Source: Micavibrio sp. (GTDB lineage Bacteria; Pseudomonadota; Alphaproteobacteria; UBA9219). Taken from it: 64,000 nt of DNA. Under the pieces are notes generated by a model, which was not told the origin of the DNA, searched no databases, and worked only from the letters and a program-made list of their open reading frames with translations. The translations under genes were made by a program, and so were the position numbers. Positions 49,097-58,453 of this stretch are shown here, piece after piece. The stretch is from positions 17,332-81,331 of the forward strand of contig DYDA01000003.1 of the NCBI GenBank assembly GCA_020718105.1. The letters are read 5' to 3'. Position 1 is the stretch's first letter. Each line of letters begins with the position of its first letter.

Positions 49097-50146
49097 TTGC
49101 TCATTCTCGGCATTGAAACCAGTTGTGATGAAACGGCCTGCGGCATCGTGACCGATGCAGCGGCGGGACAGGCGCGGATTCTGGCGCACGTTGTGGCCAC
49201 GCAATTTGAAGAACACAAACCTTATGGTGGCGTTGTGCCAGAGATCGCGGCGCGCGCTCACCTTGACAAAATCGATGAGGTCGTGCGCCGCGCCCTTCAA
49301 GACGCGAGTGTGACGTTGGATGACATTGATGGCATCGCCGCGACCTGCGGGCCTGGCCTTATCGGCGGCGTCATGGTGGGCGCGATGACGGGCAAGGCTT
49401 TGGCTGCTGTTGCGGGCAAGCCGTTTATCGCGATTAATCATCTTGAAGCGCATGCACTGACGGCAAGGCTGACTCATGATGTGCCGTTTCCCTATTTGCT
49501 GCTGTTGGTATCCGGCGGGCATTGCCAGCTTGTTTTGGCCGAGGGCATCGGGCGCTTTCGTCGTCTTGGTACGACGTTGGATGATGCGGTGGGCGAGTGC
49601 TTTGATAAAAGCGCGAAGCTGCTGGGTCTTGGCTATCCCGGTGGGCCTTTGCTTGAGAAAGCGGCGGCGGATGGCAACGCGAAGGCCTTTGATCTGCCGC
49701 GCCCGATGATGGGACGGGCGGGCTGCGACTTTTCTTTTTCCGGCCTGAAAACGGCCGTGCGTCTGGCGGTAGAGGCCGCGCCCAAACCTTTATCCGAAAC
49801 CTTTGTGGCCAATATGGCCGCCAGCCTGCAGGCCGCGATTGCGGCGATCCTTGTGGATCGCACACGGCATGCGTTTAAGGCGGTGGAGGGGGAAGCCTCT
49901 CCTGTCACCGCGCTTGTCGTGGGCGGCGGTGTGGCGGCGAACGAGGCCATCCGCACGGCACTAACGGCGCTGGCGGCGGAAAACGGCGTGCCGTTTGTTG
50001 CGCCGCCCGTTTCTCTTTGTACCGATAACGGTGTGATGATAGCGTGGGCGGGGCTCGAGCGTTTGCGCCTTGGCCAGAGCGATGGGCTTGATTTTCGTGC
50101 GCGGCCACGGTGGCCGCTGGATGAGCTAAAAAAGGAAACAGCATGA
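49097..50146 (+). CDS. tsaD: tRNA N6-adenosine threonylcarbamoyltransferase
   Basis: TsaD installs threonylcarbamoyl on A37 of ANN-decoding tRNAs, working with TsaB, TsaE and TsaC. Motifs are [19 protein letters not shown], the metal site [13 protein letters not shown] (HLEAH, 115-119), [34 protein letters not shown] and [13 protein letters not shown]. The start is a TTG: an in-frame stop lies at 49085, no ATG intervenes, and AAGGA lies six bases before TTG, so the rare start seems firm. The 349-residue length is normal. It overlaps gpsA by four bases. Confidence 0.95.
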   Translation: MLILGIETSCDETACGIVTDAAAGQARILAHVVATQFEEHKPYGGVVPEIAARAHLDKIDEVVRRALQDASVTLDDIDGIAATCGPGLIGGVMVGAMTGKALAAVAGKPFIAINHLEAHALTARLTHDVPFPYLLLLVSGGHCQLVLAEGIGRFRRLGTTLDDAVGECFDKSAKLLGLGYPGGPLLEKAAADGNAKAFDLPRPMMGRAGCDFSFSGLKTAVRLAVEAAPKPLSETFVANMAASLQAAIAAILVDRTRHAFKAVEGEASPVTALVVGGGVAANEAIRTALTALAAENGVPFVAPPVSLCTDNGVMIAWAGLERLRLGQSDGLDFRARPRWPLDELKKETA

Positions 50147-51147
50147 TGAATCTTCACCATTTCGGCGTGATTGGCGGTGGCGCATGGGGCACAGCGCTTG
50201 CGCAAGCGCTTATCCGCGCAGGACGCGATGTGAGCCTTTGGGCGCGTGAGGCCGATGTCGTGGACAGCATCAATAATGCTCACGAAAATGCCGTTTATCT
50301 GCCCAACGTGCCGTTGGATGAAAAACTGAAAGCTACGGCCGATCTGGCCGCGCTTGGCGCGTGCGATGCGTGGCTGCTCGTCACGCCTGTGCAGCATACG
50401 CGGGGCGTGTGCGTTCAGCTTGATGCCATCGCGGCCTCGCGCCCCGTCCCTATTGTGTTGTGCTCTAAGGGGATTGAGATGGGCACGCTGAAATTCCCCT
50501 CCACCATTGTCAGCGAAGCGTTGCCGTCTTGTCCGCTCGCCGTTTTATCGGGGCCGAGTTTCGCCATTGAAGTTGCTAAGGCTCAACCAACAGCGGTGAC
50601 GTTGGCTTGCGCGGATGAGGCGCTGGGCGCGACGCTTTGCCAAGCGATCGGCAGCCGCACCTTTCGTCCCTATGCCAGCACGGATGTGCTGGGCGCGCAA
50701 ATTGGCGGGGCGATTAAAAACGTGTTGGCCGTTGCAACAGGCATTGCGACAGGCTGTGGCATGGGCGAGGATGCGCGGGCCGCGCTGATCACGCGTGGCC
50801 TTGCCGAGATGATGCGCCTTGGCGTGGCGCTTGGCGCAAAGGCTGAAACGCTGATGGGGCTTTCAGGCCTTGGCGATCTGGTGCTCACGTGCTCCTCCAC
50901 ACAATCGCGCAATATGTCTCTTGGCATGGCGTTGGGGCAGGGGCGCCAATTAGCCGACATTTTGGGCGAGCGCAAAAGCGTGGCTGAGGGCGTGCCCACC
51001 ACAACATCAGCGGCAGCGTTGGCGCAGCTTAAAGGCGTGGATATGCCGATTGTGCAGGCCGTGGACGCGATCTTGAACAAAGGGGCTTGCGTGGATGAGG
51101 TCATCGCAGGGCTTTTGGCAAGGCCCCTTAAAGCAGAGCGCGTGTGA
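50143..51147 (+). CDS. gpsA: Glycerol-3-phosphate dehydrogenase [NAD(P)+]
   Basis: GpsA makes sn-glycerol 3-phosphate for phospholipid synthesis. The nucleotide-binding motif is [19 protein letters not shown] (9-27), followed by [39 protein letters not shown] with the catalytic lysine, and [18 protein letters not shown]. The 334-residue length is normal. A tandem ATGATG lies at the tsaD stop; either may start translation. Confidence 0.96.
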   Translation: MMNLHHFGVIGGGAWGTALAQALIRAGRDVSLWAREADVVDSINNAHENAVYLPNVPLDEKLKATADLAALGACDAWLLVTPVQHTRGVCVQLDAIAASRPVPIVLCSKGIEMGTLKFPSTIVSEALPSCPLAVLSGPSFAIEVAKAQPTAVTLACADEALGATLCQAIGSRTFRPYASTDVLGAQIGGAIKNVLAVATGIATGCGMGEDARAALITRGLAEMMRLGVALGAKAETLMGLSGLGDLVLTCSSTQSRNMSLGMALGQGRQLADILGERKSVAEGVPTTTSAAALAQLKGVDMPIVQAVDAILNKGACVDEVIAGLLARPLKAERV

Positions 51148-51300
51148 ATTGGGGGTATAAAGACAGACCGCCAGCATCAAACATCCGATAGAACTTTGCG
51201 TTCTGGACTTCTTCTTATCAAGGTGATTTGCTTATAGCGCGGTTTGTTTTCGAACATTTGGTACCATTAATCTTGAAAAGCCTAAGAAAAGGAAAGCGTC

Positions 51301-52374
51301 ATGAAGTGTCAATGCCAGTTTGAGGCTGCTTCTGTAAAAGAACCAGCTAACAAAAATTCTTCGCTTTTATGGATTGTTGGCACGTTGATTGGCTTTGCGC
51401 TTTGGGTCGCTCTTTACAGTCAGTTGATACCTTTCTCTGAATGGATTGTTTCGCTCTTCCCCATAGAAAAAGGAACGCCTCTGACCGAAGCCATAACCTT
51501 TTTCTTTTACGATACGCCGAAAATTTTGATGCTTCTTACACTTGTCGTTTTTCTGATGGGTATTATCCGCAGTTTCTTTTCGCCGGAGCGCACACGCGCT
51601 TTGTTGGCAAGTAAAAACGAAGGCCTTGGCAATATCGCCGCCGCTTGCCTTGGGATCGTCACGCCGTTTTGCTCTTGCTCCGCTGTTCCTTTGTTTATCG
51701 GATTTGTCTCAGCGGGCGTTCCGCTTGGCGTTACCTTTTCTTTTTTGATCGCTGCGCCGATGGTGAACGAGATTGCGCTTGGCCTTTTGTTCGGTCTTTT
51801 GGGATGGAAAATTGCGCTGGCTTATCTCGCTTTTGGCCTCAGCGTCGCCATTGTCGCGGGATGGGTGATCGGACGTTTTCATCTGGAAGGCTGGCTTGAG
51901 GATTGGGTGCGCAAGGCCCGCGCCAGCACCATCTCTCTGCCGTCCGGGAAACTGACGGCTGCCGCCCGCATCAAAGAGGGCCTTGTGGCCGTGCGTGAGA
52001 TCGTCGGGAAAGTTTGGCCGTGGATGATTGCTGGTATTGCGGCGGGAGCCTTCATTCATGGCTATGCGCCAGCCGAGCTTTTGGCCTCCATCATGGGCAA
52101 AGATACATGGTGGTCGGTTCCGGCAGCGGTGGTCGTTGGTATCCCTATGTATTCAAATGCAGCGGGGATTATTCCGGTTGTCGAGGCTCTTTTGGGCAAA
52201 GGCGCGGCGCTTGGAACGGTTCTCTCCTTTATGATGGCCGTGATTGCGCTATCGTTACCTGAAGCCATCATCTTGCGCAAAGTTCTGACGCTGCGGCTTA
52301 TCGCCGTTTACTTTGGTGTTGTGGGCAGTGGGATTTTGGCTATCGGATATCTGTTTAACGCGCTGTTTGGTTGA
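51301..52374 (+). CDS. Permease of the DUF318/ArsP-like family (UPF0718)
   Basis: A 357-residue inner-membrane protein with about eight to ten helices. The diagnostic motif ACLGIVTPFCSCSAVPLFIG (FCSCS, about 118-137) and the repeat-half equivalent VVGIPMYSNAAGIIPVVEAL define this permease family. Members include ArsP, which exports trivalent organoarsenicals, and others of unknown cargo. The cytosolic N-terminus contains a CxC (MKCQCQFE), which could bind a metal or arsenical. No arsenic-resistance genes or ArsR are adjacent, so the substrate is open. AAGGAAAG precedes the ATG. Confidence 0.85.
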   Translation: MKCQCQFEAASVKEPANKNSSLLWIVGTLIGFALWVALYSQLIPFSEWIVSLFPIEKGTPLTEAITFFFYDTPKILMLLTLVVFLMGIIRSFFSPERTRALLASKNEGLGNIAAACLGIVTPFCSCSAVPLFIGFVSAGVPLGVTFSFLIAAPMVNEIALGLLFGLLGWKIALAYLAFGLSVAIVAGWVIGRFHLEGWLEDWVRKARASTISLPSGKLTAAARIKEGLVAVREIVGKVWPWMIAGIAAGAFIHGYAPAELLASIMGKDTWWSVPAAVVVGIPMYSNAAGIIPVVEALLGKGAALGTVLSFMMAVIALSLPEAIILRKVLTLRLIAVYFGVVGSGILAIGYLFNALFG

Positions 52375-52438
52375 TCTTTTTGTACTGACGGAGTGAAGAG
52401 ATAACGAGGACAAGAATCACTTCATTGGGTTGGTGGTC

Positions 52439-52849
52439 TCATGTGATTCCTTTGGCGCGAAGATGGGGGCCATAGGCGCGGTCGCAAGAGGTCATGTGAA
52501 CAAGGAACCAGCATTTTAGGAAAACCAAAAGCTCTTGCATCAAGTCTGGCGTTATTTTCTCGTTGGCCATGGCATGAAACGTCATAAGCTGATGCCGGAT
52601 CCTATCGTGTTCGTCCCGATGATCGTGAAACGAAGGATAGTCTGCGGCACGCATGTGCGCTTCTTCATGAGAAAAATGCGTCACCGTGTGGGTGATAAGC
52701 TCGTCTAAAAGACGCCCGACGGTCATTTCTCCTTTTCCCATTTGGACAGAGTCATAAAACGAATTGAGAAGGGTCAACAAAGTTTTGTGCTCGCTATCCA
52801 AAGAGTCGATGCCTGTGCTGATATCATCGCTCCATTGTATAAATGGCAT
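52439..52849 (-). CDS. Bacteriohemerythrin
   Basis: A 136-residue single-domain hemerythrin with a diiron O2-binding site. Ligand pattern: IDSLDSEHKTLLTLLN (H21), THTVTHFSHEEAHM (H and E), YPSFHDHRDEHDRI (two His) and WFLVHMTSCDRAYGPHL (H118, D123). The start MPFIQWSDDISTGID has the conserved W and GAGGA just upstream; an earlier in-frame codon is unlikely. It may buffer oxygen or deliver it to a membrane enzyme. Neighbouring genes give no further clue. Confidence 0.93.
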   Translation of the reverse strand: MPFIQWSDDISTGIDSLDSEHKTLLTLLNSFYDSVQMGKGEMTVGRLLDELITHTVTHFSHEEAHMRAADYPSFHDHRDEHDRIRHQLMTFHAMANEKITPDLMQELLVFLKCWFLVHMTSCDRAYGPHLRAKGIT

Positions 52850-52897
52850 GGGGTCCTCGCATGAAAGAAAGTAGGCTCCCATTATAACAGGAAAAAG

Positions 52898-54226
52898 TTA
52901 TATATTTTGTTGATGCGGAGCATTCTCACGCATGGCTTGGCCCACTAAATAGAACGATCCGCATATCATCGTACGTGATGGGGCGTTATTCAAAGAAGAG
53001 AGAGAGGCTAAACTTTCTTTTAAAGAAATCCCTTCTTCACATTCTTGTATCCCCAGCGTTTTACTATAGCTCGCCAACGTTTTAGCGCTATGGGCTTCTG
53101 TTTCGCCCTCAATCGTGAGTGTGCGCACGCGGCGGATAAAGGGAAGCAGCGGCCTTAAAAACTCTTCGGGGCGTTTTGTCGCTAGCATACCGAAAACCAA
53201 ATCAATGGGCTTGCCGTCTTCGCGTTGCCATGTCGTCATCTGCGCGGCTAGAACTTCGCCAGCGGAATCGTTGTGACCGCCGTCCAGCCATAACTCTTCA
53301 TCGCCTTTCAGGCAACGGACAAGCGCCCCTTCGGTCAGACGTTGCAGACGGCCTTGCCATTCTACGTCCAGCATCGCTTGCCGGATAGCATCGTCATCAA
53401 CGACAAACGGAAGCGCTTGCACGGTGCAGGCGATGGCAAGGCCCGCGTTTTCCAGTTGATGATCTCCCAGCAACGCAGGGCGTGGAAGGTGGCGAACGCA
53501 GCGCGTTTCACTGATAAAGCAAAAATGACGGGCGCCTTCTTTTTCAACGCGCCAATCACGTCCCCCCAGCATAAGGGGCGTTTGCCTCTGCGCGGCCTGC
53601 GCCTCTAATGCTTGCTGTGCCTCGGCAGACGGTTGCGTTGCCACAAAACACGGTGTATGGGGGCGCATAATGCCAGCCTTTTCCCGCGCAATCTCCGCCA
53701 TCGTGTTGCCCAGATACTCGCGGTGGTCAAAGGACAGCCGCGTGATAACGCTGGCCTTGGGGGTGGGCACGATGTTGGTGGCGTCAAGGCGCCCGCCAAG
53801 GCCGACCTCTAACAGGCTGACGTCGGCCTTGTGCCTTGAAAAAGAAATCAGCGCGGCGGCGGTGGCGGCCTCGAAAAGGCTTAGGCCGCCTTTTTCCGCT
53901 TTATCTTCTATTTCCGCCAAAACGGAAGATAACTCCTCCTCACCAATCAACGCGCCCGCGATGCGAATGCGCTCATGAAACCGCACAAGATGGGGCGAGG
54001 TATAGACATGGGCGCTACGCCCTGCGCCCTCAATCATCGCCCTTAGAAAAGCGCAGGTTGATCCCTTGCCATTCGTCCCTGCGATCAGGATTGGATGAGG
54101 CAGGCTTTTTTCCGGCGAGCCAAAAGCCGCCAGCACATCGCTATAGGGCGCGCGCAGCCCCAGATCGATATCCTTGCCGTGTGTCGTTCTAAAGCGCTCT
54201 AGCAATGTTGCGGAGTCAAGAGCCAT
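52898..54226 (-). CDS. folC: Folylpolyglutamate synthase / dihydrofolate synthase
   Basis: FolC adds glutamate to dihydropteroate and to folates. The P-loop is LIAGTNGKGSTCAFLRAMIE, followed by YTSPHLVRFHERIRIAG, ALLEVGLGGRLDATNIV-like SLLEVGLGGRLDATNIV, SFDHREYLGNTMAEIAREKA and the ligase-domain LDGGHNDSAGEVLA. The 442-residue length is typical. It lies eighteen bases downstream of accD on the same strand, the standard accD-folC pair. Confidence 0.95.
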   Translation of the reverse strand: MALDSATLLERFRTTHGKDIDLGLRAPYSDVLAAFGSPEKSLPHPILIAGTNGKGSTCAFLRAMIEGAGRSAHVYTSPHLVRFHERIRIAGALIGEEELSSVLAEIEDKAEKGGLSLFEAATAAALISFSRHKADVSLLEVGLGGRLDATNIVPTPKASVITRLSFDHREYLGNTMAEIAREKAGIMRPHTPCFVATQPSAEAQQALEAQAAQRQTPLMLGGRDWRVEKEGARHFCFISETRCVRHLPRPALLGDHQLENAGLAIACTVQALPFVVDDDAIRQAMLDVEWQGRLQRLTEGALVRCLKGDEELWLDGGHNDSAGEVLAAQMTTWQREDGKPIDLVFGMLATKRPEEFLRPLLPFIRRVRTLTIEGETEAHSAKTLASYSKTLGIQECEEGISLKESLASLSSLNNAPSRTMICGSFYLVGQAMRENAPHQQNI

Positions 54227-54244
54227 GCGTCAAAAGCCGCCGCG

Positions 54245-55183
54245 TTACTTCCGGCGTAGCGGCAACGTGCGCGCGCCATGAGGAAACGGACCCGCCAGAG
54301 AGGCTGCAGCACTCTTGTTCTTATTTGCAGGCGCCTTTCCCGTCAAAAGACCCAGAATGCGAATAAGCGTCTCACGTAATTCATGGCGCGTGACGACGAT
54401 ATCCACCATGCCGTGATCCAGCAAGTATTCCGAGCGCTGAAAGCCGGGGGGCAGCGTTTCGCGAATGGTGCTTTCGATCACGCGTGCGCCCGCAAAACCG
54501 ATTTGCGCGTTTTTCTCGGCAATATGGATATCACCCGTCATGGCAAACGAAGCCGTGACGCCGCCCGTTGTCGGATCGGTAAAGACGACGATATAGGGCA
54601 GCCCCGCATCTTTGACGGACTTGGCGGCGATAATGCTGCGCGGCATTTGCATCAGGGACAGAATGCCTTCCTGCATCCTTGCGCCACCCGAAGCGGGAAT
54701 AACGATCAGCGGCGCACGGGCAGCGACGGCGCGCTGCGCGGCGATGACAAGGCCCTCACCGACGGCGATGCCCATCGATCCGCCCATAAAGGCGAAGTTA
54801 AAGGCGGCGATGATCACGGCTTTTCCACCCATCAGACCCTCGGCCACCATGATGGCGTCATTCTGGCCTGTCTTGCTTTGGGCTTCTTTCAGGCGCTCGC
54901 TATAGCGTTTCTGGTCACGGAACTTCAACGGGTCGTGCGTGGCCTTGGGCAGGGCGATCAGATCATAAGCGCCATCGTCAAACAGCATCTCCAGCCGCTT
55001 GGCGGGGGGCAAGCGCAGGTGAGCGCCGCAGTGACGGCAGACGTTAAACTGCTCCTCCAGCTCGCGCTTAAAGAGCATGGCGTTGCACCCTGGGCACTTT
55101 TCCCACAGGTTGTCGGGAATCTCTTTTTGCGCGCTGACAAGGGCGCGGATTTTGGGTCGGACAAAGTTGGTAAGCCAGTTCAT
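54245..55183 (-). CDS. accD: Acetyl-CoA carboxylase carboxyltransferase subunit beta
   Basis: AccD with AccA transfers the carboxyl group from biotin to acetyl-CoA. The N-terminal zinc ribbon reads WEKCPGCNAMLFKRELEEQF and VCRHCGAHLRL (C30, C33, C49, C52). The crotonase-like core has NDAIMVAEGLMGGKAVIIAA, FNFAFMGGSMGIAVGEGL, VIPASGGARMQEGILSLMQM and GGVTASFAMTGDIHIAEK. The start MNWLTNFVRPK matches the family; the open frame extends 25 codons further without similarity. A family F repeat (55259-55344) ends 75 bp upstream in the same orientation. Confidence 0.96.
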   Translation of the reverse strand: MNWLTNFVRPKIRALVSAQKEIPDNLWEKCPGCNAMLFKRELEEQFNVCRHCGAHLRLPPAKRLEMLFDDGAYDLIALPKATHDPLKFRDQKRYSERLKEAQSKTGQNDAIMVAEGLMGGKAVIIAAFNFAFMGGSMGIAVGEGLVIAAQRAVAARAPLIVIPASGGARMQEGILSLMQMPRSIIAAKSVKDAGLPYIVVFTDPTTGGVTASFAMTGDIHIAEKNAQIGFAGARVIESTIRETLPPGFQRSEYLLDHGMVDIVVTRHELRETLIRILGLLTGKAPANKNKSAAASLAGPFPHGARTLPLRRK

Positions 55184-55258
55184 GGGCAGTATGCTAAGGT
55201 TTGGGTTCACAAAAAGCAAGTGTTCAGCGCAAAGGGTCGGCGGAGGGGGCAAGTCCAC

Positions 55259-55344
55259 GGCTCCGAACTCGGTTTAACAAAAGCCCTAAAATCACCCTCC
55301 CGCAAGGGGAGGGTGGGGTATTAACTCGGATTCATAGCCTTGGG
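55259..55344 (-). repeat. Dispersed repeat, family F, upstream of accD
   Basis: The inverse complement matches 40328-40413: CCCAAGGCTATGAATCCGAG at one end, a CACCCTCCC/GGGAGGGTG hairpin in the middle and CCGAGTTCGGAGCC at the other. It fills most of the gap between accD and the unknown membrane protein gene. Confidence 0.85.
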
Positions 55345-55354
55345 AGCAAACCTT

Positions 55355-56125
55355 TTATCGTGGCGTTAGGGCGAAATCTTTGGTGCGTTTAATAAAAGCT
55401 TCTTTTCCAATTTCACAGGGGCTCTTTGCCAAAGGGGTAAAGATTTTCCCACCAATGGCAATGAGCATTTGTTCTCTCGGCGCTTGGGTGGTGACGGGGA
55501 GGGCGAGTTCTTTTCTTTCTTGATGGTTCCATTTCCCCTCCGGCGTCAGGGCGGTTCCGGAAAGGATCAGAGTCTTTTCATCACGGCAAGATAAATCCTT
55601 ATCCACGTTGGCCGCGAACCACTGCCCCTCCGTTTTAAAGGCTGTATAAACGTCTTTGAAATCCAAGTTAGAAACAACAATCGTCCGACTATCGCCATCC
55701 GCCGCCACAATCTGGCGCGTTATTTTGTCAAGATTGAACCCTGTTTTGCTCATAAAAGGCGGTTGATATTCTTGTATAGAGCCGACAGGGGCATTAAAAA
55801 TAGCGGGGTGAAGAGAAGGAGGGGAGGGAGAAAGCGCTCCAGCCACACCTAAGACAAACCCTGTTAAAGCCAAAGCAAAGGGAACGACAGTGCTTTCCCT
55901 ATATTTTCTTTGCGTGAAGGCAATTCCATTGCCAGCCAGTACCATCGTTCCAGCTATTCCAGCCCCCGGTCCGCAGGGTGAGGCAAGCCCACTGCCTATA
56001 ACGGCGGCGGTGAACAGGAGGGGGCCTTTTTCGCTATCAAGGAAACGAAGCGTCCGTGCGCCCAGCTCTTTTGCGACCTTGCCAAAAGAACGAAAAAGCG
56101 TATCGGATGAAGATGTTGTCGTCAT
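55355..56125 (-). CDS. Unknown membrane-anchored protein
   Basis: A 256-residue protein without recognised family. A charged N-terminus (residues 1-34) is followed by two hydrophobic segments (LLFTAAVIGSGLASPCGPGA with AGIAGTMVLAGNG, and VVPFALALTGFVLGVAGAL). A soluble domain of about 155 residues (NLDKITRQIVAADGDSRTIV, ILSGTALTPEGKWNHQERKE, MLIAIGGKIFTPLAKSPCEI) should face the periplasm. AAGGA about ten bases before the ATG supports the start. It is flanked by repeats on both sides and has no evident operon partner. Confidence 0.75.
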   Translation of the reverse strand: MTTTSSSDTLFRSFGKVAKELGARTLRFLDSEKGPLLFTAAVIGSGLASPCGPGAGIAGTMVLAGNGIAFTQRKYRESTVVPFALALTGFVLGVAGALSPSPPSLHPAIFNAPVGSIQEYQPPFMSKTGFNLDKITRQIVAADGDSRTIVVSNLDFKDVYTAFKTEGQWFAANVDKDLSCRDEKTLILSGTALTPEGKWNHQERKELALPVTTQAPREQMLIAIGGKIFTPLAKSPCEIGKEAFIKRTKDFALTPR

Positions 56126-56328
56126 GATCTATGTTTCCTTTTCTAAAATGATTGTCAAAGTATATACTGCCTCGCGGCGATTAAACTGTTATCGGAACAC
56201 TTATCGGTAAGCCATGGTCACACGCTCTGCCGCAAGGCCATTTTAGCATAGCACCCCCCACCGCATCAACATCCCCCGCTCATGGTTAATACTTTCGTGT
56301 GCCCTCAATTTCTAGCCCCCCCTTTTTT

Positions 56329-56478
56329 CGTCATCCCGCACGAAGCGATGCGTTAGCGTCGCGAAGATGCGGGATCCATCACCTGAACTTTCAACCAGAG
56401 TCGCTATCTGCCATTTCAGGCGATGGGTCCCGCATCACGCGTCTGGCGTTGTCACGCCATCCGCTGTGCGGGATGACG
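56329..56478. repeat. Dispersed palindromic repeat, family C (inverted pair)
   Basis: CGTCATCCCGCACGAAGCGA ... GCGAAGATGCGGGATCCA faces GATGGGTCCCGCATC ... TGTGCGGGATGACG. It shares most of its sequence with 22799-22965. Confidence 0.9.
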
Positions 56479-56498
56479 AGAGGGTGGAAATCGCCCAA

Positions 56499-56653
56499 CA
56501 AAAAAGGCTTCGCGCCGCACCCCTCTACGCCCTTCGGGCTTCGCGGGGCAGGCGAAGCCCCTTCTTTCCCTGAACTCTGATCCCTAACCCCTCACTTCGG
56601 GCACAGCTCCGCGTAGCAATGTCAATAGCAGAAACGTCCCGCCCCGTCAAGGG
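56499..56653 (+). repeat. Dispersed repeat, family D, upstream of ybeY
   Basis: AAAAAAGGCTTCGCGCCGC, a CCCTTCGGGCTTCGCGGGGC insert, a CCTGA-rich stretch and the 27-bp core AGCTCCGCGTAGCAATGTCA + ATAGCAG (56605-56631), ending CCCGTCAAGGG. It aligns with 24700-24841, which lacks the inner insert. Confidence 0.8.
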
Positions 56654-56816
56654 AAAAATATAGTTAAGACGATTTTTAATAATGGCCAATATCAGTATGT
56701 TAGCAAGCTATACAGGAAACAGCCCCGTTTTTTATAAACATCCTTTCCCTTTTTTAATGGCGAACAACCGAAAAACTGATATCCTCGCCCCATTAACCAG
56801 CTCAACAGCAGAGACT

Positions 56817-57338
56817 ATGGCCGCTTCTCAACGACTTCAAATTATCATCGAAAGCAAACCTTGGGGCGAAATCAAAGGTTTGAAAAAGCGGCTAGAGCAA
56901 GCGGCGGCGTTGACGCTGGCCGTGTTGCCAGAAAGGCTTTTGCCTGCGGCGTCTCGCGCTCAGCTGACGCTTCTTCTGACGACGGCGCGGGCTGTTCAGG
57001 TTCTCAATCGCGATTATCGCGGCGTTGATAAGCCGACGAACGTCCTGTCCTTTCCGCAGTTGGAGCGCCGCGCCCTTTTGAAAGAAAAGGGCGGCCAAGA
57101 GCCCCTTTATGTGGGCGATATTGCCGTGGCTTATCAGGTTGTGGTAAAGGAATCCAAGGCGGAAGGTAAGCTTCCTTTGGATCATGTGACGCATCTTTTG
57201 ATTCATGGAATCCTGCATCTTTTTGGGTATGACCATGATACCCTTCATCGTGCGCAGCGTATGGAAAAGATAGAGCGCGAGGTGATGGCGACCTTGGGCT
57301 TGCTCGATCCTTATGCGGCCATGGACGATGCCGATTAA
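56817..57338 (+). CDS. ybeY: Endoribonuclease YbeY
   Basis: YbeY is a zinc-dependent single-strand RNase for 16S rRNA maturation and 70S quality control. The zinc site is HLLIHGILHLFGYDHD (H-x3-H-x5-H), and the preceding KPTNVLSFPQLE with YVGDIAVAYQVV is typical. Start codons at 56682 and 56757 are open, but family similarity begins at LQIIIESKPW, so the ATG of MAASQRL is used; its ribosome binding site is weak. Typical length from there (173). It heads the ybeY-corC-lnt-XRE-metK-trmB block. Confidence 0.92.
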   Translation: MAASQRLQIIIESKPWGEIKGLKKRLEQAAALTLAVLPERLLPAASRAQLTLLLTTARAVQVLNRDYRGVDKPTNVLSFPQLERRALLKEKGGQEPLYVGDIAVAYQVVVKESKAEGKLPLDHVTHLLIHGILHLFGYDHDTLHRAQRMEKIEREVMATLGLLDPYAAMDDAD

Positions 57339-57366
57339 CTTGCTTGAAAGCGTGTAACAAAAAACA

Positions 57367-58266
57367 ATGAGCGATCCCCTTATAAAGACGGCTGTGGCGG
57401 CAGCCGACAAAGAAGAACCGCCGAGTTGGTTATCGCGTTTAAGGCGTCTTGTGCGGGGTCGTTGGCGCACGGCCTCCGCCGTGCAGGCTCTTCACGAAGC
57501 CGTGGACGAATTGATCGAAGACTCCTCCGATGGGGTGGGCGTGCCTACGGCAGAGCGCGTCTTTTTGGACAACGTCTTATCGCTCAGGGATAAAGAAGTC
57601 GTGGACTGCATGATCCCGCGTGCGCAAATCGTCGCGATTGATGTGGAAAGCCCGTTGGATGAGCTGGTGGCGTTGATGGCGCAGCATTCGCACAGTCGCA
57701 TCCCCGCTTATCGCGAAACGCTGGATGATGCGATTGGCATGGTTCATATGAAAGACGTGATGCCGTGTCTGGCTGATGGAAAAGCGTGTCGTCTTCGCGA
57801 GTTGTTACGCCCGATCCTGTTCGTCGCGCCTTCGATGCCTGTTTCCAAATTGTTGATCCAGATGCGCCAAACGCGGCAGCATATGGCCATGGTGGTTGAT
57901 GAGTTCGGCGGCATTGATGGCCTTGTGACCATCGAAGACTTGGTCGAAGAAATCGTGGGTGAGATTGAGGATGAGCATGATGCGCCTGTGGCGGCCTCTG
58001 TCATCACGCGCAATGATGGCTCGTTGTTGGTGGATGCCTCGATGTTGATCGAAGACTTCGAAACGAGGGTAGGCTTGTTGCTGACGGATGCTGAACGTGA
58101 GACGATTGACACGCTGGCGGGCTATGTCTTCCATTTGGCGGGGCACTTGCCCGCGATTGGTGAGACGGTCAAAGGCGCGCAAAACATCATGTTCGATATT
58201 CTGGAAACCGATCAAAATCGCATTAAGCGCGTGCGCGTGCGCGGGCTGAAACGCAGCGACGTGTAA
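57367..58266 (+). CDS. corC: CorC/HlyC family CBS-domain protein
   Basis: A cytosolic 299-residue protein with two CBS domains ([20 protein letters not shown]-like [36 protein letters not shown], and [36 protein letters not shown]) and a C-terminal CorC_HlyC domain ([40 protein letters not shown]). There is no DUF21 membrane domain, as in the YbeX/CorC subgroup. It has been linked to Mg/Co efflux and, next to ybeY, to ribosome function. The ybeY stop lies 28 bp upstream. Confidence 0.94.
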   Translation: MSDPLIKTAVAAADKEEPPSWLSRLRRLVRGRWRTASAVQALHEAVDELIEDSSDGVGVPTAERVFLDNVLSLRDKEVVDCMIPRAQIVAIDVESPLDELVALMAQHSHSRIPAYRETLDDAIGMVHMKDVMPCLADGKACRLRELLRPILFVAPSMPVSKLLIQMRQTRQHMAMVVDEFGGIDGLVTIEDLVEEIVGEIEDEHDAPVAASVITRNDGSLLVDASMLIEDFETRVGLLLTDAERETIDTLAGYVFHLAGHLPAIGETVKGAQNIMFDILETDQNRIKRVRVRGLKRSDV

Positions 58267-58306
58267 GGCTAACGAGTCAATGAAGCGACTCGTTGAAAAA
58301 GAAACC

Positions 58307-58397
58307 AAATGGGATCCCCGCCTTCGCGGGGATGACGCTAAAGGGAACTGCGGCCATAAAAAACACCGTCATGCCCGCGAAGGCGGGCATCCCATTT
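58307..58397. repeat. Dispersed palindromic repeat, family A (inverted pair) upstream of lnt
   Basis: AAATGGGATCCCCGCCTTCG and a facing unit ending GGCGGGCATCCCATTT. It is readable in the lnt frame but probably lies in the leader, because the better start codon is downstream. Confidence 0.88.
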
Positions 58398-58453
58398 CCT
58401 TTTTTCTTTGTGAGTTAGTCCACAGGTGGATTAGTGTAAGGGGATCAAGCACA

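Larger units (their letters stand above)
56126..56816. other. 690-bp interval dominated by dispersed repeats
   Basis: No gene is supported. It holds a family C inverted pair (56329-56478), a family D copy (56499-56653) and, inside it, the 31-bp unit (56527-56557) that is inverted at 22620-22650. The ybeY leader follows. Confidence 0.7.

Noticed and set aside
54383-55324. 313-codon open frame on the plus strand opposite accD
   Set aside because: It lies antisense to accD, which has intact zinc-ribbon and carboxyltransferase motifs; no ribosome binding site or recognisable domain.
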